Positions 49,396-58,515 of a stretch of DNA of 64,000 nt are shown here, one piece after another. This DNA is from Streptomyces lydicus (GTDB lineage Bacteria > Actinomycetota > Actinomycetes > Streptomycetales > Streptomycetaceae). Positions within the stretch are counted from its first letter, which is position 1. The number at the start of each line of letters is the position of its first letter. The stretch spans positions 3,534,001 to 3,598,000 of the forward strand of contig NZ_CP017157.1 of assembly GCF_001729485.1 (NCBI RefSeq), given 5' to 3'. Below the pieces are notes generated by a model that was not told where the DNA came from, searched no databases, and saw nothing but the letters and a program-made list of their open reading frames with translations. The translations under genes and the position numbers were made by a program.

Positions 49396-49866
49396 ATGAC
49401 TCTGCCCGCCCGACACCGTCACGGCAGCCTGACGGAGCGGGGAACTCCCCGGTCCGAGATGACCACCGACTTCGAGGACATCTTCGAGCGCATGAACCGG
49501 TTCCTGGAGTCGGCCGGCCTCTCCCGGTCCCTGAGCGAGACGATGGCCTGGGCGCCACTGGCCGACATGAGCGAGACCGACGACGCCTACCTCATCGAGT
49601 GCGAACTGCCCGGCGCGAAGCGCGAGGACATCGACGTCGAGATCACCGAGCACGACCTGGCGATCACGGGGGAAATCACGGAACGCGAACGGGAGGGCGT
49701 GCTGCGGCGCCGGGGGCGCCCCGTGGGCCGCTTCGAGTACCGCGCCCTGCTGCCCACGGACGTCAAGGCCGACGACGTCCAGGCATCCCTTTCCGACGGC
49801 GTCCTCAAGGTGACCATCCCCAAGGCCAAGGCGGCCAAGCCGCGTCATATCGAGATCCAGGGCTGA
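49396..49866 (+). CDS. Hsp20/alpha-crystallin small heat-shock protein
   Basis: A 156-residue small chaperone. The alpha-crystallin core (about residues 50-150) shows 'DAYLIECELPGAKREDIDVEITEHDLAITGE', given by its ends, the loop 'RRRGRPVGRFEYRALLP', and the conserved 'SDGVLKVTIPKAKAAKPRHIEI' end. It should be cytoplasmic and bind unfolded proteins. The ATG at 49396 has GAGGTGA six bases upstream. It stands alone between a divergent glycosyltransferase and xdhC. In actinobacteria such proteins are commonly induced by heat or low oxygen; no HAIR or CIRCE motif was seen. Confidence 0.93.
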   Translation: MTLPARHRHGSLTERGTPRSEMTTDFEDIFERMNRFLESAGLSRSLSETMAWAPLADMSETDDAYLIECELPGAKREDIDVEITEHDLAITGEITEREREGVLRRRGRPVGRFEYRALLPTDVKADDVQASLSDGVLKVTIPKAKAAKPRHIEIQG

Positions 49867-49875
49867 GCCGGCCCG

Positions 49876-49914
49876 CGCGCGACCCGTGCGGCCGGTGACG
49901 GCACCGGTCGCGCG
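49876..49914. terminator. Stem-loop after hsp20
   Basis: CGCGCGACC (49876-49884) pairs with GGTCGCGCG (49906-49914). An inner CCGGTG/CACCGG can compete for the centre. It begins 10 bp after the stop codon. Confidence 0.65.
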
Positions 49915-49984
49915 GTCGGTCACGGGCCCGGAGTCATGAGCGCGCCGGCCGGCCGGGGCGCGCCGCCCGGGTGAGGAGGCCGGG

Positions 49985-51127
49985 ATGCTGGACATCGCCG
50001 ACGAGCTGAGCCGCTGGGCCGGGCAGGGGCGCCCGTTCGCCGTCGCCACCGTGGTGGAGGTCGAGGGCAGCGCGCCCCGTCAGCTGGGCGCCGCGCTGGC
50101 CGTGGACGGTGCGGGCACCGCGATCGGGTCGGTGTCCGGAGGCTGTGTGGAGGGCGCGGTCTACGAGCTGTGCCGGCAGGTGCTCGACGACGGCAGGCCC
50201 GTCCGTGAGCGCTTCGGCTACCACCCGGAGGACGCCTTCGCCGTGGGCCTGACCTGCGGCGGCGCCCTCGACGTCCTGGTCACCCGGGTCCACGGCGGGG
50301 TCGTCCCGGAAGGTCTGGCGGCCGCCGCCGAGGGCCGGCCGGTCGCCTTGGCCCGCATCAGCGACGGCCCGCCCGGCCTGCTGGGCCGCGCCCTCCTCGT
50401 CCGCGCCGACGGTTCCTTCGAGGGCAGCCTCGGCGCCGGGCCGGGCGCGGACCGCGCCGCGGCCGACGAGGCGCGGGCGCTGCTGGACGCCGGCCGTACG
50501 GGCTCCGCCGTCATCGGCGAGGACGGCGGCCGTTGCGGCCGTCCGCTGACGCTGTTCGTCGAGTCGCGGGTACCCGCCCCCCGCATGATCGTCTTCGGTG
50601 CGATCGACTTCGCGGCGGCGCTGGTACGGGTGGGCCGGTTCCTCGGCTACCGCGTGACGGTCTGCGATGCGCGGCCCGTCTTCGCGACGGCCGCCCGCTT
50701 CCCCGACGCCGACGAGATCGTCGTCGAGTGGCCGCACCGCTATCTGGCGGCGACCGAGGTGGACGCCCGTACGGTGCTGTGCGTCCTGACCCACGACCCC
50801 AAGTTCGACGTACCGCTCCTCGCGCTCGCCCTGCGGCTCCCGGTCGCCTACGTCGGCGCGATGGGCTCGCGCCGTACGCACCGGGACCGCACCCGGCGAC
50901 TGCGCGAAGCAGGCGTCAGCGAGACCGAACTCTCCCGGCTGCGCAGCCCCATCGGCCTCGACCTCGGTGCCCGGACGCCCGAGGAGACGGCCCTCTCCAT
51001 CGCCGCGGAGATCGTCGCCGACCGCCACGGCGGCAGCGGTGTCCCGCTGTCGGCCGCCGCGCACCCCGCCGTTCACCCGCCCTCGCGCACGAGCGTGCCG
51101 TCTTCGGCCGGTCCGCCGCCGGGTTGA
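49985..51127 (+). CDS. xdhC: XdhC-family protein (molybdenum cofactor insertion)
   Basis: A 380-residue XdhC/CoxI-type protein. The N-terminal domain has 'ATVVEVEGSAPRQLGAALAV' and the Cys-containing 'IGSVSGGCVEGAVYE'. The C-terminal Rossmann domain has 'MIVFGAIDFAAALVRVGRFLGYRVTVCDAR' and 'AYVGAMGSRRTHRDR', given in part. XdhC loads sulfurated molybdenum cofactor into xanthine dehydrogenase-type enzymes. No xdhA/B structural genes are in the window, so its client must be encoded elsewhere. The ATG at 49985 has GAGGAGGCC upstream. Confidence 0.9.
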   Translation: MLDIADELSRWAGQGRPFAVATVVEVEGSAPRQLGAALAVDGAGTAIGSVSGGCVEGAVYELCRQVLDDGRPVRERFGYHPEDAFAVGLTCGGALDVLVTRVHGGVVPEGLAAAAEGRPVALARISDGPPGLLGRALLVRADGSFEGSLGAGPGADRAAADEARALLDAGRTGSAVIGEDGGRCGRPLTLFVESRVPAPRMIVFGAIDFAAALVRVGRFLGYRVTVCDARPVFATAARFPDADEIVVEWPHRYLAATEVDARTVLCVLTHDPKFDVPLLALALRLPVAYVGAMGSRRTHRDRTRRLREAGVSETELSRLRSPIGLDLGARTPEETALSIAAEIVADRHGGSGVPLSAAAHPAVHPPSRTSVPSSAGPPPG

Positions 51128-51197
51128 CGCCGTCCCGGGGGAGGAGCCCCGTACGCTGCCCTCGTCGAGGCGGGAGTGCGGGAAGGAGCGGACCGCG

Positions 51198-52283
51198 GTG
51201 CGCGTACTGCTGGGCGTCGCCGGTGCCGTCGTCGTGCTCAGGCTGTTCTCCTCGGTGCTGCGCTCGCTGGTGGTGCCCCGGCCGACGCGTTCCGGCTTCG
51301 GCCGCTTCTGCCAGCGCCTGGTCCACCGGCCGTTCCAGCTGGTCGCCGACCGCCTGCCGAGCGCCGAGGCCAAGGACCGGGTGCTCGCCCCGATGGGGGC
51401 GGTGGCCGTTGTCGTCACCCTGATCGGCTGGCTGGCGTCCTTCATGGTCGGCTATGCGCTGCTGGAGGCCGCGGTGAGCCGACTGGGTGTCAGGGAGGCG
51501 CTGATCGAGTCGGGTTCCTCGCTGTTCACGCTCGGCTTCGCCAGCGGCAACCGCGTGACCCTGAACGCCATCGACTTCCTCGCCGCGGTCACCGGCCCGA
51601 TCGTGATCGGTCTGCAGGTCGGCTATCTGCCCGCGCTCTACGGCGCCTACCAGCGCAGGGAGGCCGAGGTGACGCTGCTCCAGGCCCGGGCCGGCAGCCC
51701 GCCCTGGGGGCCGGAGATCCTCGCCCGTTACGCGCAGGTCGGCCTGCTGGACAGCCTCACCGAACTGTTCCGCAACTGGGAGCGGTGGAGCGCCGAGGTG
51801 AGCGAGAGCCACACCACCTACCCGATCCTGATCCACTTCCGGTCCCCGAAGGCGCACCGCAACTGGCTGATCGCCCTGTTGTCCGTCATGGACGCCGCGG
51901 CCCTGCGGCTGGCCTTCAGCCCCTCCCAGCCGCAGGCCGAGGTCCGGATGGCGCTGCGGGCGGGCTTCGTCTGCCTGCGCGACCTCGCCGAGATCGAAGG
52001 CGTCCCCTACGACCGCGACCCGCACCCCGACGACGCACTGCGGCTGACCTACGAGGACTTCCTGCGCGGCGTGGAGCGGATGCGCGAACAGGGCTACCCG
52101 ATGGAGCGCACGCCGGAGGAGGCGTGGCCGCAGTTCCGTGGCTGGCGGATCAACTACGAGGCGCTCGCCTACCGTTTGGCCCGCGACATCGAGGCGGTGC
52201 CGGCCCCCTGGTCCGGCGCCCGGCGCCGGCCGGTGGCCACCCGTGCCCCGCGCACCCCGGTCGACCGCCGCCCGGCCCGCTAG
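51198..52283 (+). CDS. Integral membrane protein with ion-channel-like N terminus
   Basis: A 361-residue protein starting at a GTG with AAGGAG nine bases upstream. The first ~160 residues hold about four hydrophobic segments ('VLLGVAGAVVVLRLFSSVL', 'LAPMGAVAVVVTLIGWLASF', 'AVTGPIVIGLQVGYLPALYG'). Between them lies 'SLFTLGFASGNRVTLNAIDFL', which resembles the pore-region grammar of two-helix K+ channel-like proteins but lacks the TVGYG filter. A large soluble C-terminal part (about 170-360) contains 'YPILIHFRSPKAHRNW'. The function is not established. It follows xdhC at 70 bp and may share its transcript. Confidence 0.7.
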   Translation: MRVLLGVAGAVVVLRLFSSVLRSLVVPRPTRSGFGRFCQRLVHRPFQLVADRLPSAEAKDRVLAPMGAVAVVVTLIGWLASFMVGYALLEAAVSRLGVREALIESGSSLFTLGFASGNRVTLNAIDFLAAVTGPIVIGLQVGYLPALYGAYQRREAEVTLLQARAGSPPWGPEILARYAQVGLLDSLTELFRNWERWSAEVSESHTTYPILIHFRSPKAHRNWLIALLSVMDAAALRLAFSPSQPQAEVRMALRAGFVCLRDLAEIEGVPYDRDPHPDDALRLTYEDFLRGVERMREQGYPMERTPEEAWPQFRGWRINYEALAYRLARDIEAVPAPWSGARRRPVATRAPRTPVDRRPAR

Positions 52284-52478
52284 CGCCCGCGGCGCCCGCG
52301 GGCCCGGCGGCGCCGCCGCGTCCGACGCCTCCGCGGGTTCCGGCCAACGAGAGTTACCCGAGAGTAGTTTTTGGCTGATCATCGTCTCACCAGCGCTGAT
52401 ACGGCGCCCGTACGCTTCCGGTCACCGCACCGGACCGGTGTCGCCCCGGCACCGCGGTCAGATCCTGAGGGAGCATCG

Positions 52479-54152
52479 ATGGCGCGACCCCGCCGTACGC
52501 CCGGCAGCCTCCGCGGCCGGCGCAGGACGACAACTGCCGTGCTGGTCACGGCACTTGCCCTGATCGGCACCCTCGCCCCGCCCGCTGCCTCGGCGGCCGG
52601 CCGCCCCGGCCCCGCGGTCACCGCCGCCGCCCACGGCACGCCGTCGTTCCGTACCACCGACATACCGATGAAGGACGGCACCGTCCTCAAGGCCCATGTC
52701 TTCACCCCCGCCCCCGGCACGCCCGGCGCCGACCGGAAGGGCCGCTATCCGCTGGTCGTCCAGCCGGCCAGCTGGGGGCAGAACGACCTGGAGTACGTCG
52801 CCCAGGGCAGGCAACTGGCCGCCGACGGCTACGTCGCCGTGACGTACACGGTCCGCGGCTTCTGGCGTTCGGGGGGCCAGGTCGACGTCGGCGGGCCCAA
52901 GGACGTCGCCGACGTGTCCTCGGTCATCGACTGGGCCCTCGCCCACACCCCTGCCGACCGCGGGCACATCGGCATGGTGGGCCTCTCCCTGGGTGGGGGG
53001 CTGACCCTCCTGGGCGCCGCCTTCGACCCCCGGATCAAGGCGGTCGCCGCGATGAGCGGCTGGGCGGACCTCACCGACTCGCTCTACGGCGGGCAGACCC
53101 GGCACCTGCAGGCCGCGGCCCTGCTCACCGCCATCCAGACGCCCACCGGCCGCAGGAGCCCGGAGTTCGCCCGGGTCCTGGCGGAACTCTTCGCCGACCG
53201 CGACCTCCCCGACGTCGTCGCCTGGGCGCACACCAGGTCCCCCGCCACCTACGTCGACCGGATCAACGCCCACGGCACGGCCGTCTTCCTCGCCAACGCC
53301 TGGGGCGACAGCATCTTCAACCCCAGCCAGATGACGACCTTCTACCAGCGGCTGACCGGCCCCAAGCGGCTCGAACTGCGTCCCGGCGACCACGCCACAC
53401 AGGAGCTGACCAGCCTGCTGGGGCTGCACAACGCCACCTGGGCGAGCGCCCACCGCTGGCTCGACCAGCACCTCAAGGCCGGCACCGGCGGCGCCTCCCC
53501 CCGGCGGCCGGTGGAGCTGGAGGTCCGCCCGAGCGGTACCCACGAGAGCTACCCCGACTGGCAGGCCATCAGCTCCCGGACCGCACAGCTGCGGATGGGC
53601 GGCCCGGACCCCCTCGGCACCGGCACGCTCGGCGGGACGGCCGGGCCCGGGTGGCAGCAGCAGGTGGTCGGCGGCACGGATTCGGGCGCCGACGGCGGGG
53701 TCCCCGAACTGTCCGGACTGCTCGACCAGCTCGCCGCGCTGCCCCCGACTGTCTTCGTCCCGCTGCTGCCGCGCAGGTCCGCGGCCGTGTGGCAGTCGGC
53801 GCCCTACCGGACGGTGCAACACCTGCGCGGCGCCGCCCGGCTGCACACCACGGTCACCGCCGCCGCCTCGCGGGGCACCGCCTTCGCCTACCTCTACGAC
53901 GTCAACTCCCTCGGCGTGGGCAAGCTGATCTCGCACGCCCCGCAGAGCTGGTCGGACCGCACACCGGGCCGTGCCTTCCCGCTGGACGTCCCGCTCTACA
54001 CCACCGCCTACGACCTGCCCGCCGGACACCGGCTGGCGCTGGTCGTGGACACCAAGGACCCCCTGTACGGCGGCCGTAGCCCACGGGGGAGCCGGGTCTC
54101 GTTCAGCTCCACCCCGGCCGACCCGTCCGAACTGACCCTGCCGCTGCGCTGA
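52479..54152 (+). CDS. Secreted CocE/NonD-family hydrolase (X-Pro dipeptidyl-peptidase type)
   Basis: A 557-residue secreted alpha/beta-hydrolase. The signal peptide (about 1-43) has a basic start and 'AVLVTALALIGTLAPPAASA'. The S15/CocE core begins with 'KDGTVLKAHVFTPAPG'. The nucleophile elbow is 'GMVGLSLGGGLTLLGAAFD' (G-L-S-L-G, Ser about 170), with the acidic residue near 'FLANAWGDSIFN' and His near 'ELRPGDHATQEL'. A C-terminal beta jelly-roll (about 330-550) is typical of this family. The substrate (ester, amide or X-Pro peptide) is unknown. The ATG at 52479 has CTGAGGGAGC upstream. Confidence 0.9.
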   Translation: MARPRRTPGSLRGRRRTTTAVLVTALALIGTLAPPAASAAGRPGPAVTAAAHGTPSFRTTDIPMKDGTVLKAHVFTPAPGTPGADRKGRYPLVVQPASWGQNDLEYVAQGRQLAADGYVAVTYTVRGFWRSGGQVDVGGPKDVADVSSVIDWALAHTPADRGHIGMVGLSLGGGLTLLGAAFDPRIKAVAAMSGWADLTDSLYGGQTRHLQAAALLTAIQTPTGRRSPEFARVLAELFADRDLPDVVAWAHTRSPATYVDRINAHGTAVFLANAWGDSIFNPSQMTTFYQRLTGPKRLELRPGDHATQELTSLLGLHNATWASAHRWLDQHLKAGTGGASPRRPVELEVRPSGTHESYPDWQAISSRTAQLRMGGPDPLGTGTLGGTAGPGWQQQVVGGTDSGADGGVPELSGLLDQLAALPPTVFVPLLPRRSAAVWQSAPYRTVQHLRGAARLHTTVTAAASRGTAFAYLYDVNSLGVGKLISHAPQSWSDRTPGRAFPLDVPLYTTAYDLPAGHRLALVVDTKDPLYGGRSPRGSRVSFSSTPADPSELTLPLR

Positions 54153-54190
54153 CCCCCACCCCTCGACGCCACGCCCCGCCCCCGGCCCTC

Positions 54191-54589
54191 TCAGCAGTTC
54201 GCGCTGTAGCGGCTGCAACCGGGGGACGGGGCGTGGCTGTGGTCCCACTCCTGCTGGGCGGCCACCAGCACTCCACCTGCCAGCAGGGCCACCAGCAGAT
54301 GGGCGATCACCGTCCAGCGGGCACGGCAGACCGCCGCGAGAACGGCCAGCACGAGTACGGCGATCAGCAGCGTCCGTACCCGCCCCATGTGCGCGAGACC
54401 GGCCGCGTCGATCTGCGCTCGATCGCCCTGCGCCGCCCATACCTCCAGGCCGAAGCCGTACATCCAGTCCAGTACGAGCCACGCGGTCTCCAACAGGAAC
54501 AGCGGGATCGCGAGGGCGAGGTCCACGCCCAGGCGCGTCCTGTGCGACCAGGGGCGCCGGCGTCGGGGGGCTGAAAGGGTCTCGGTCAT
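54191..54589 (-). CDS. Small membrane protein of unknown function
   Basis: A 132-residue protein with about three hydrophobic helices ('LGVDLALAIPLFLLETAWLVLDWMYG', 'LLIAVLVLAVLAAVC', 'VIAHLLVALLAGGVLVAAQ', given in part) and a short Cys-containing tail ('PGCSRYSANC'). The ATG at 54589 is chosen; it lacks a clear ribosome binding site, and a TTG at 54640 is the alternative. No family recognised. It converges on the CocE gene with a 38-bp gap. Confidence 0.6.
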   Translation of the reverse strand: MTETLSAPRRRRPWSHRTRLGVDLALAIPLFLLETAWLVLDWMYGFGLEVWAAQGDRAQIDAAGLAHMGRVRTLLIAVLVLAVLAAVCRARWTVIAHLLVALLAGGVLVAAQQEWDHSHAPSPGCSRYSANC

Positions 54590-54735
54590 GGGGGCAGGGT
54601 GCCGTGTCCGGCGGTGCTGCGCATGAGCATCCGTACTCAACTCCCGTTCCGCGGAGCGGCAGGGGGAAGCCGGAGCGAGGGTGGCACCAGCACATGGGCC
54701 GACTTCACCACCTCCCCTCGGGAGGACCGATCGCG

Positions 54736-55560
54736 CTACCGGGCGGTTGTCGCCGGTCGCGTGGCGGACGCGGCCGCGACGGCCGCGGCCAGGGGGTCGC
54801 GGGCCGGGCGGCCGAGGAGGTTGGTGAGGTCGGGGGTGGTGCCGGCCAGGAAGCCGTGGCGGACGGCCGTGGCGATCGAGACGAGCATGGGCGGTTGGAA
54901 CGACAGGAGTCCTGGCGTCTCCTCAAGGAGTCTGCGCCGGTACTCGCCCAGGCCGACGGTGCGGTGCGGGACCCCGAGCCGGTCGGCCACCTGACCGGCC
55001 GTGACCGGCGTGCCGACGAGGTCGTGGACGCGCCCGCGGTGTCCCGCCGGATCGGCCGCGACGAGCGCCGCGGCCTCGGCGAGGTCCTCCCGCGCGACCG
55101 CGGCCAGGGCGCCCTCGCCGAACGCGGATTCCACGCCGTTCCCGGCCCACGTCAGCAGGCCGCCGAAGAGTTCGGCGTACAGGCCGTTGCGCAGGATCGT
55201 CCACGGCAAACCGCTCGCCTGCACAAGGCGTTCGGTGGCACGGTGTGCGAGCGCGAAACCCAGATGGTCGCCGGCGGTGGTCAGGCTCGTGTAGACGACG
55301 TGGCGCACGCCGTCGCGGACGGCGGCGTCCAGGATCGCCGCGTGCCGCTCGACGACCTGGTCGTCCTCGGCGTAACCGGCGGAGATCAGCACCAGCGTCG
55401 ACACCCCGGCGAGATCGAGGCTCGTGGGGTCGTCGAAGTCGAGACGCCGCATCCCTTCCCCCGGCATGCGGCTGCCGCCCGTCGCGGCGATGCCACGGGC
55501 GCGCAGCGCCGCAAGGGTGGCCGAGCCGAGGTTTCCGTTTGCTCCGGTCACCAAGATCAT
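54736..55560 (-). CDS. NmrA-like NAD(P)-binding oxidoreductase
   Basis: A 274-residue atypical SDR of the NmrA/QorB type. It has 'MILVTGANGNLGSATLAALRARG' at the N terminus (G-x2-G-x2-G, NADP), 'VVYTSLTTAGDHLGFALAHRATERLVQASGLPWTILRNGLYAELF', given by its ends and carrying the family's W-T-I-L-R-x-G block, and a C-terminal substrate lobe. Such proteins reduce quinones or sense NADP. The ATG at 55560 is the natural family start. It is divergent from an HxlR regulator across an 87-bp gap, the usual arrangement for a redox-sensing HxlR and its target. Confidence 0.88.
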   Translation of the reverse strand: MILVTGANGNLGSATLAALRARGIAATGGSRMPGEGMRRLDFDDPTSLDLAGVSTLVLISAGYAEDDQVVERHAAILDAAVRDGVRHVVYTSLTTAGDHLGFALAHRATERLVQASGLPWTILRNGLYAELFGGLLTWAGNGVESAFGEGALAAVAREDLAEAAALVAADPAGHRGRVHDLVGTPVTAGQVADRLGVPHRTVGLGEYRRRLLEETPGLLSFQPPMLVSIATAVRHGFLAGTTPDLTNLLGRPARDPLAAAVAAASATRPATTAR

Positions 55561-55647
55561 GTCAATCGCCGTCTTCCGTCGTGGTTCTCATCGGTAACTA
55601 CGCTTGATCCTTGATCGCCCGCCCACCGGCCACAAGAAGGCACTTTG

Positions 55648-56067
55648 ATGTCACCCACGCACACCGGGGTAACCACCCCCGCCGACCTCGATCCCTGCGG
55701 ACGTCAGGACCACCCCGACTGCGGCATCCGCGACGTCCTGGACCGCATCGGCGACAAGTGGTCGGTGCTGGTGATCGTTGAACTTGCCGGTGGGCCGCGT
55801 CGGTTCCGCGAACTGCAGCGTGCCGTCGACGGCATCTCCCAGCGCATGCTCACCCTCACCGTGCGCAGGCTCGAACGCGACGGCCTTGTGCTGCGCACCG
55901 TCTACCCGACCGTCCCGGCCCAGGTCGACTACCGCCTGACCGGGACCGGGGCCGGCCTGACCCACCTGGTCAAGGCGCTCGCCGACTGGTCGCTGGACCA
56001 CCGTTCCGTCATCGCCGAGGCGCGCCGCGCGTACGACCGGGCCCACCCCGACCACGACATCCGCTGA
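55648..56067 (+). CDS. HxlR-family transcriptional regulator
   Basis: A 139-residue winged-helix regulator. The family core reads '[22 protein letters not shown]' then '[31 protein letters not shown]', given by its ends (about residues 25-80). Two cysteines near the N terminus ('[16 protein letters not shown]', Cys about 19 and 26) could respond to oxidants or quinones, as in HypR/YodB-type members. ATG at 55648. It probably controls the divergent NmrA-like oxidoreductase. Confidence 0.9.
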   Translation: MSPTHTGVTTPADLDPCGRQDHPDCGIRDVLDRIGDKWSVLVIVELAGGPRRFRELQRAVDGISQRMLTLTVRRLERDGLVLRTVYPTVPAQVDYRLTGTGAGLTHLVKALADWSLDHRSVIAEARRAYDRAHPDHDIR

Positions 56068-56124
56068 GGAGAACCACGAGCGTCGGCCGCCTGCCACCCG
56101 GACGGCCGCGCGTCGCAGCTCAGC

Positions 56125-56718
56125 TCAGCTCAAGGACGCTTCGGAGGCGACGACGACGCCGTACAGGTCGGCGATCGTGGCGAGTGCGCTGTGATGGAGC
56201 TGTTCCGCGGACACGTCGGCCACCACGGTCTGCAGTGGCCGGGTCGCGCAGGCGTCGGCGACCACGGTCGGCCGGTTGCCGCGCAGGAACGCCCCTTCCG
56301 CGGTGAACGTCACGCACATGTTGGTCATGAACCCGGCGATGACGACGTTCTCGTGGCCGGCGGCGTCGAGGTGTTCACCGAGGTCGGTGCCGACGAACGC
56401 GTTGGGGGCGGCCGTCTTCACCACGACGGTTTCGCCCTCGACGGGAGCCACCCGGGGGTGGATCCGGCCGTTCTCGGCCCGGACGTCGTACGGGCTGCCC
56501 GGACCGCCGTCGTTCATGACATGGATGACCTTCGTGCCGGCCTTCCGGGCCCTGGCCAGCAGTGCGGCGGCCGCGTCGAGGGCGGATTCCCATCCCGTCA
56601 GCTCCATGACGCCGGTGGTGTAGGTGTTCTGGTAGTCGATCAGGATCAGTGTCGCGTCGGCCAGCGAGGCCGGGGTCCGGTCGAGGCCGTTGAGTTCACG
56701 CAGGGTCGTCGTAGGCAT
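56125..56718 (-). CDS. Isochorismatase-like cysteine hydrolase
   Basis: A 197-residue hydrolase. The family's Asp is in 'DATLILIDYQNTYTTG', Lys in 'ETVVVKTAAPNAFVGTDL', and the catalytic Cys in 'NVVIAGFMTNMCVTFTAEGAF' (about residue 146). These match the nicotinamidase/isochorismatase-like fold. The ATG at 56718 has GGAGGGCAC upstream. It is divergent from a GlxA-type AraC regulator, which probably activates it. Typical substrates of this pairing are amides or unknown small molecules. Confidence 0.9.
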   Translation of the reverse strand: MPTTTLRELNGLDRTPASLADATLILIDYQNTYTTGVMELTGWESALDAAAALLARARKAGTKVIHVMNDGGPGSPYDVRAENGRIHPRVAPVEGETVVVKTAAPNAFVGTDLGEHLDAAGHENVVIAGFMTNMCVTFTAEGAFLRGNRPTVVADACATRPLQTVVADVSAEQLHHSALATIADLYGVVVASEASLS

Positions 56719-56888
56719 GGAAGTGCCCTCCTGGGGAGTGGAGTTGAAAGGTGAGGGCCGCCGCGCGGTGGCTGTGCGGTGAACGCTACGACCCACCCGA
56801 GGTGTCGGCAATGTCGTCTAACATGCAGATACAGACATCGCGTCGGGTGCGGTGGCGCCGGACGGGCCGGGGGAGGGGCGCGGACCGC

Positions 56889-57947
56889 ATGAGTACCGTC
56901 AAGCGACTGGTGGTCGTCGTCCTCTTCGACGGCGTCGACCTGCTGGACGTCACCGGGCCCCCGGAGGTGTTCGCCCTGCTGCAGCGCGAGGTGGACGAGG
57001 CGACGGGCTACCAGGTCGTACTGGCCGCCGAGACCATGGACCCGGTCACCACCTCCGCCGGGGTGCGGGTCCTCCCCGACACCACCCTCCAGGAGGTGTC
57101 GACGAGGCGCATCGACACCCTCCTCGTGCCCGGGGCGGTCGAGGTCGACAGCCGGCGCCGCGTGCGCGCCGTCACCGACCCCGAGGTGGTCGCCTGGGTG
57201 CGGACGCTCGCCGGCAGGGCGCGACGCGTCGCCTCGGTCTGTGTGGGAGCGCACCTGCTCGCGGAGGCAGGGCTGCTGGACGGCAGGCGCGCCACCACCC
57301 ACTGGTCCACCGCGCGGCAACTCGCCGCCGCCCACCCGTCGATCGAGGTCGACGCGGATCCGATCTTCATTCGCGATCACAACGTGTGGACCGGCGCGGG
57401 GATCAGCGCCTGCCTCGACCTGTCGCTCGCGCTCGTCGCCGACGACTTCGGTGAAGCCGCCGCGCTGCGTGTCGCCCGGCAGCTCGTGATGTATCTGAAA
57501 CGGCCGGGCGGGCAGAGCCAGTTCAGCGTTCCGCTCGAACCCGTCTCGACGACGCGACGGGTCGAGGACCTCCGCCACTTCATCACGCGGAACCTCACCG
57601 CACAGCTCACGGTCGCCGACCTCGCTGCTCAGGCCCATGTGAGCGAACGGCAACTGACCCGGATCTTCAAGACCGAACTCGGCATGACGCCGGCCGCGTA
57701 CCTCGAATCAGCCCGCGTCGAAGCGGCCCGCCAGCACCTCGAATCGACCGATGAGACCCTCGACCGCATCGCGTCCTGCTGTGGCTTCCACACCACCGAC
57801 ACCTTGATCCGGGCCTTCCGCCGGAGACTCGACACGACGCCCACGGAATACCGCAACAGATTCCGGCACCGTGACGGCGGCGGCCGCGGCGGCGGTGACC
57901 CGCGGCTCGACGCCCGGGCCGCGGACCCCGCCGGCCCGCTCACCTGA
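56889..57947 (+). CDS. GlxA-family regulator (DJ-1/PfpI domain + AraC HTH)
   Basis: A 352-residue homologue in architecture of the regulator at 8.1 kb. The DJ-1/PfpI domain (about residues 6-190) has 'VVLFDGVDLLDVTGPPEVFALL' and Cys in 'VASVCVGAHLLAEAGLLDGRRATTHWST', given in part. The AraC domain (about 240-335) has 'DLAAQAHVSERQLTRIFKTELG' and 'LDRIASCCGFHTTDTLIRAF'. The start is taken at 56889 with GGGAGGGG 12 bases upstream; an earlier in-frame ATG at 56811 is weaker. Likely target: the divergent hydrolase. Confidence 0.88.
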   Translation: MSTVKRLVVVVLFDGVDLLDVTGPPEVFALLQREVDEATGYQVVLAAETMDPVTTSAGVRVLPDTTLQEVSTRRIDTLLVPGAVEVDSRRRVRAVTDPEVVAWVRTLAGRARRVASVCVGAHLLAEAGLLDGRRATTHWSTARQLAAAHPSIEVDADPIFIRDHNVWTGAGISACLDLSLALVADDFGEAAALRVARQLVMYLKRPGGQSQFSVPLEPVSTTRRVEDLRHFITRNLTAQLTVADLAAQAHVSERQLTRIFKTELGMTPAAYLESARVEAARQHLESTDETLDRIASCCGFHTTDTLIRAFRRRLDTTPTEYRNRFRHRDGGGRGGGDPRLDARAADPAGPLT

Positions 57948-58023
57948 GGCGAGCGGCCGGCGCGCACCACGTCGCGGCCGGCCTCGGCGTCCCGCTCGTC
58001 CCTCCCCTCGGTCATCCCGGCGT

Positions 58024-58272
58024 TCACCGTCGGGCCTCTTCGGCGGTCGGCTCCCAGGTCTGCTGCTTGAGCGCCATCCGGGCGGCCGGGGCCCGGCCGG
58101 GGACGGTGGCCCAGTACGGGTGCGTGGTGATCCGTACCGACAGCCGCTGCAGCGTGCGCCGCAGCACGGTGGTCCGGGAGGGGTTCTCCTCCTGGGCGAG
58201 CTGCCGGTAGGCGGCGTACCAGTCGCGCTGGGCCTGGAGGAGATCGTCGGGGAAGGCATAGGAAGTCACCAC
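58024..58272 (-). CDS. Small hypothetical protein
   Basis: An 82-residue soluble protein starting at one of two adjacent GTG codons (58272 or 58269). It is helical and charged ('DDLLQAQRDWYAAYRQLAQEENPSRTTVLRRTLQRLS', given by its ends), with a C-terminal 'TWEPTAEEARR'. No domain is recognised, but it reads as a real protein, with conserved-looking Trp and Tyr spacing and no low-complexity bias. Upstream lie repeated GAATTGC and CACACGT elements that may regulate it. Confidence 0.65.
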   Translation of the reverse strand: MVTSYAFPDDLLQAQRDWYAAYRQLAQEENPSRTTVLRRTLQRLSVRITTHPYWATVPGRAPAARMALKQQTWEPTAEEARR

Positions 58273-58503
58273 TGAATTGCATCACACGTTCGAATTGCGG
58301 TGCAGCACACGTACGAGTGAATCCGCCGCCGAGTACGTGCTCGTCAGAGGGGCAAGCCGGGCGGAAGCTGGAGGTAATGGAAGTTGTGGCAGTTATGGCA
58401 CCAATGGGGTGACGAAAGGGCGATGAGGGACGCGCGGGCCACGACGGTGAACCCGCCCGCCCGCCTGGCAGGTGGTCCCCTCTTCCGGTCGTGGCGTGCC
58501 CAG

Positions 58504-58509
58504 TACCCT
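58504..58509 (+). promoter_or_regulatory. -10 element TACCCT for the M20 peptidase (leaderless)
   Basis: TACCCT (TANNNT) ends six bases before the GTG at 58516, with no Shine-Dalgarno sequence. This suggests transcription starts at the initiation codon. Confidence 0.45.
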
Positions 58510-58515
58510 TGCCCG

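Noticed and set aside
51198..52283. Potassium channel
   Set aside because: The helical pattern is channel-like, but no TVGYG-type selectivity filter is visible.
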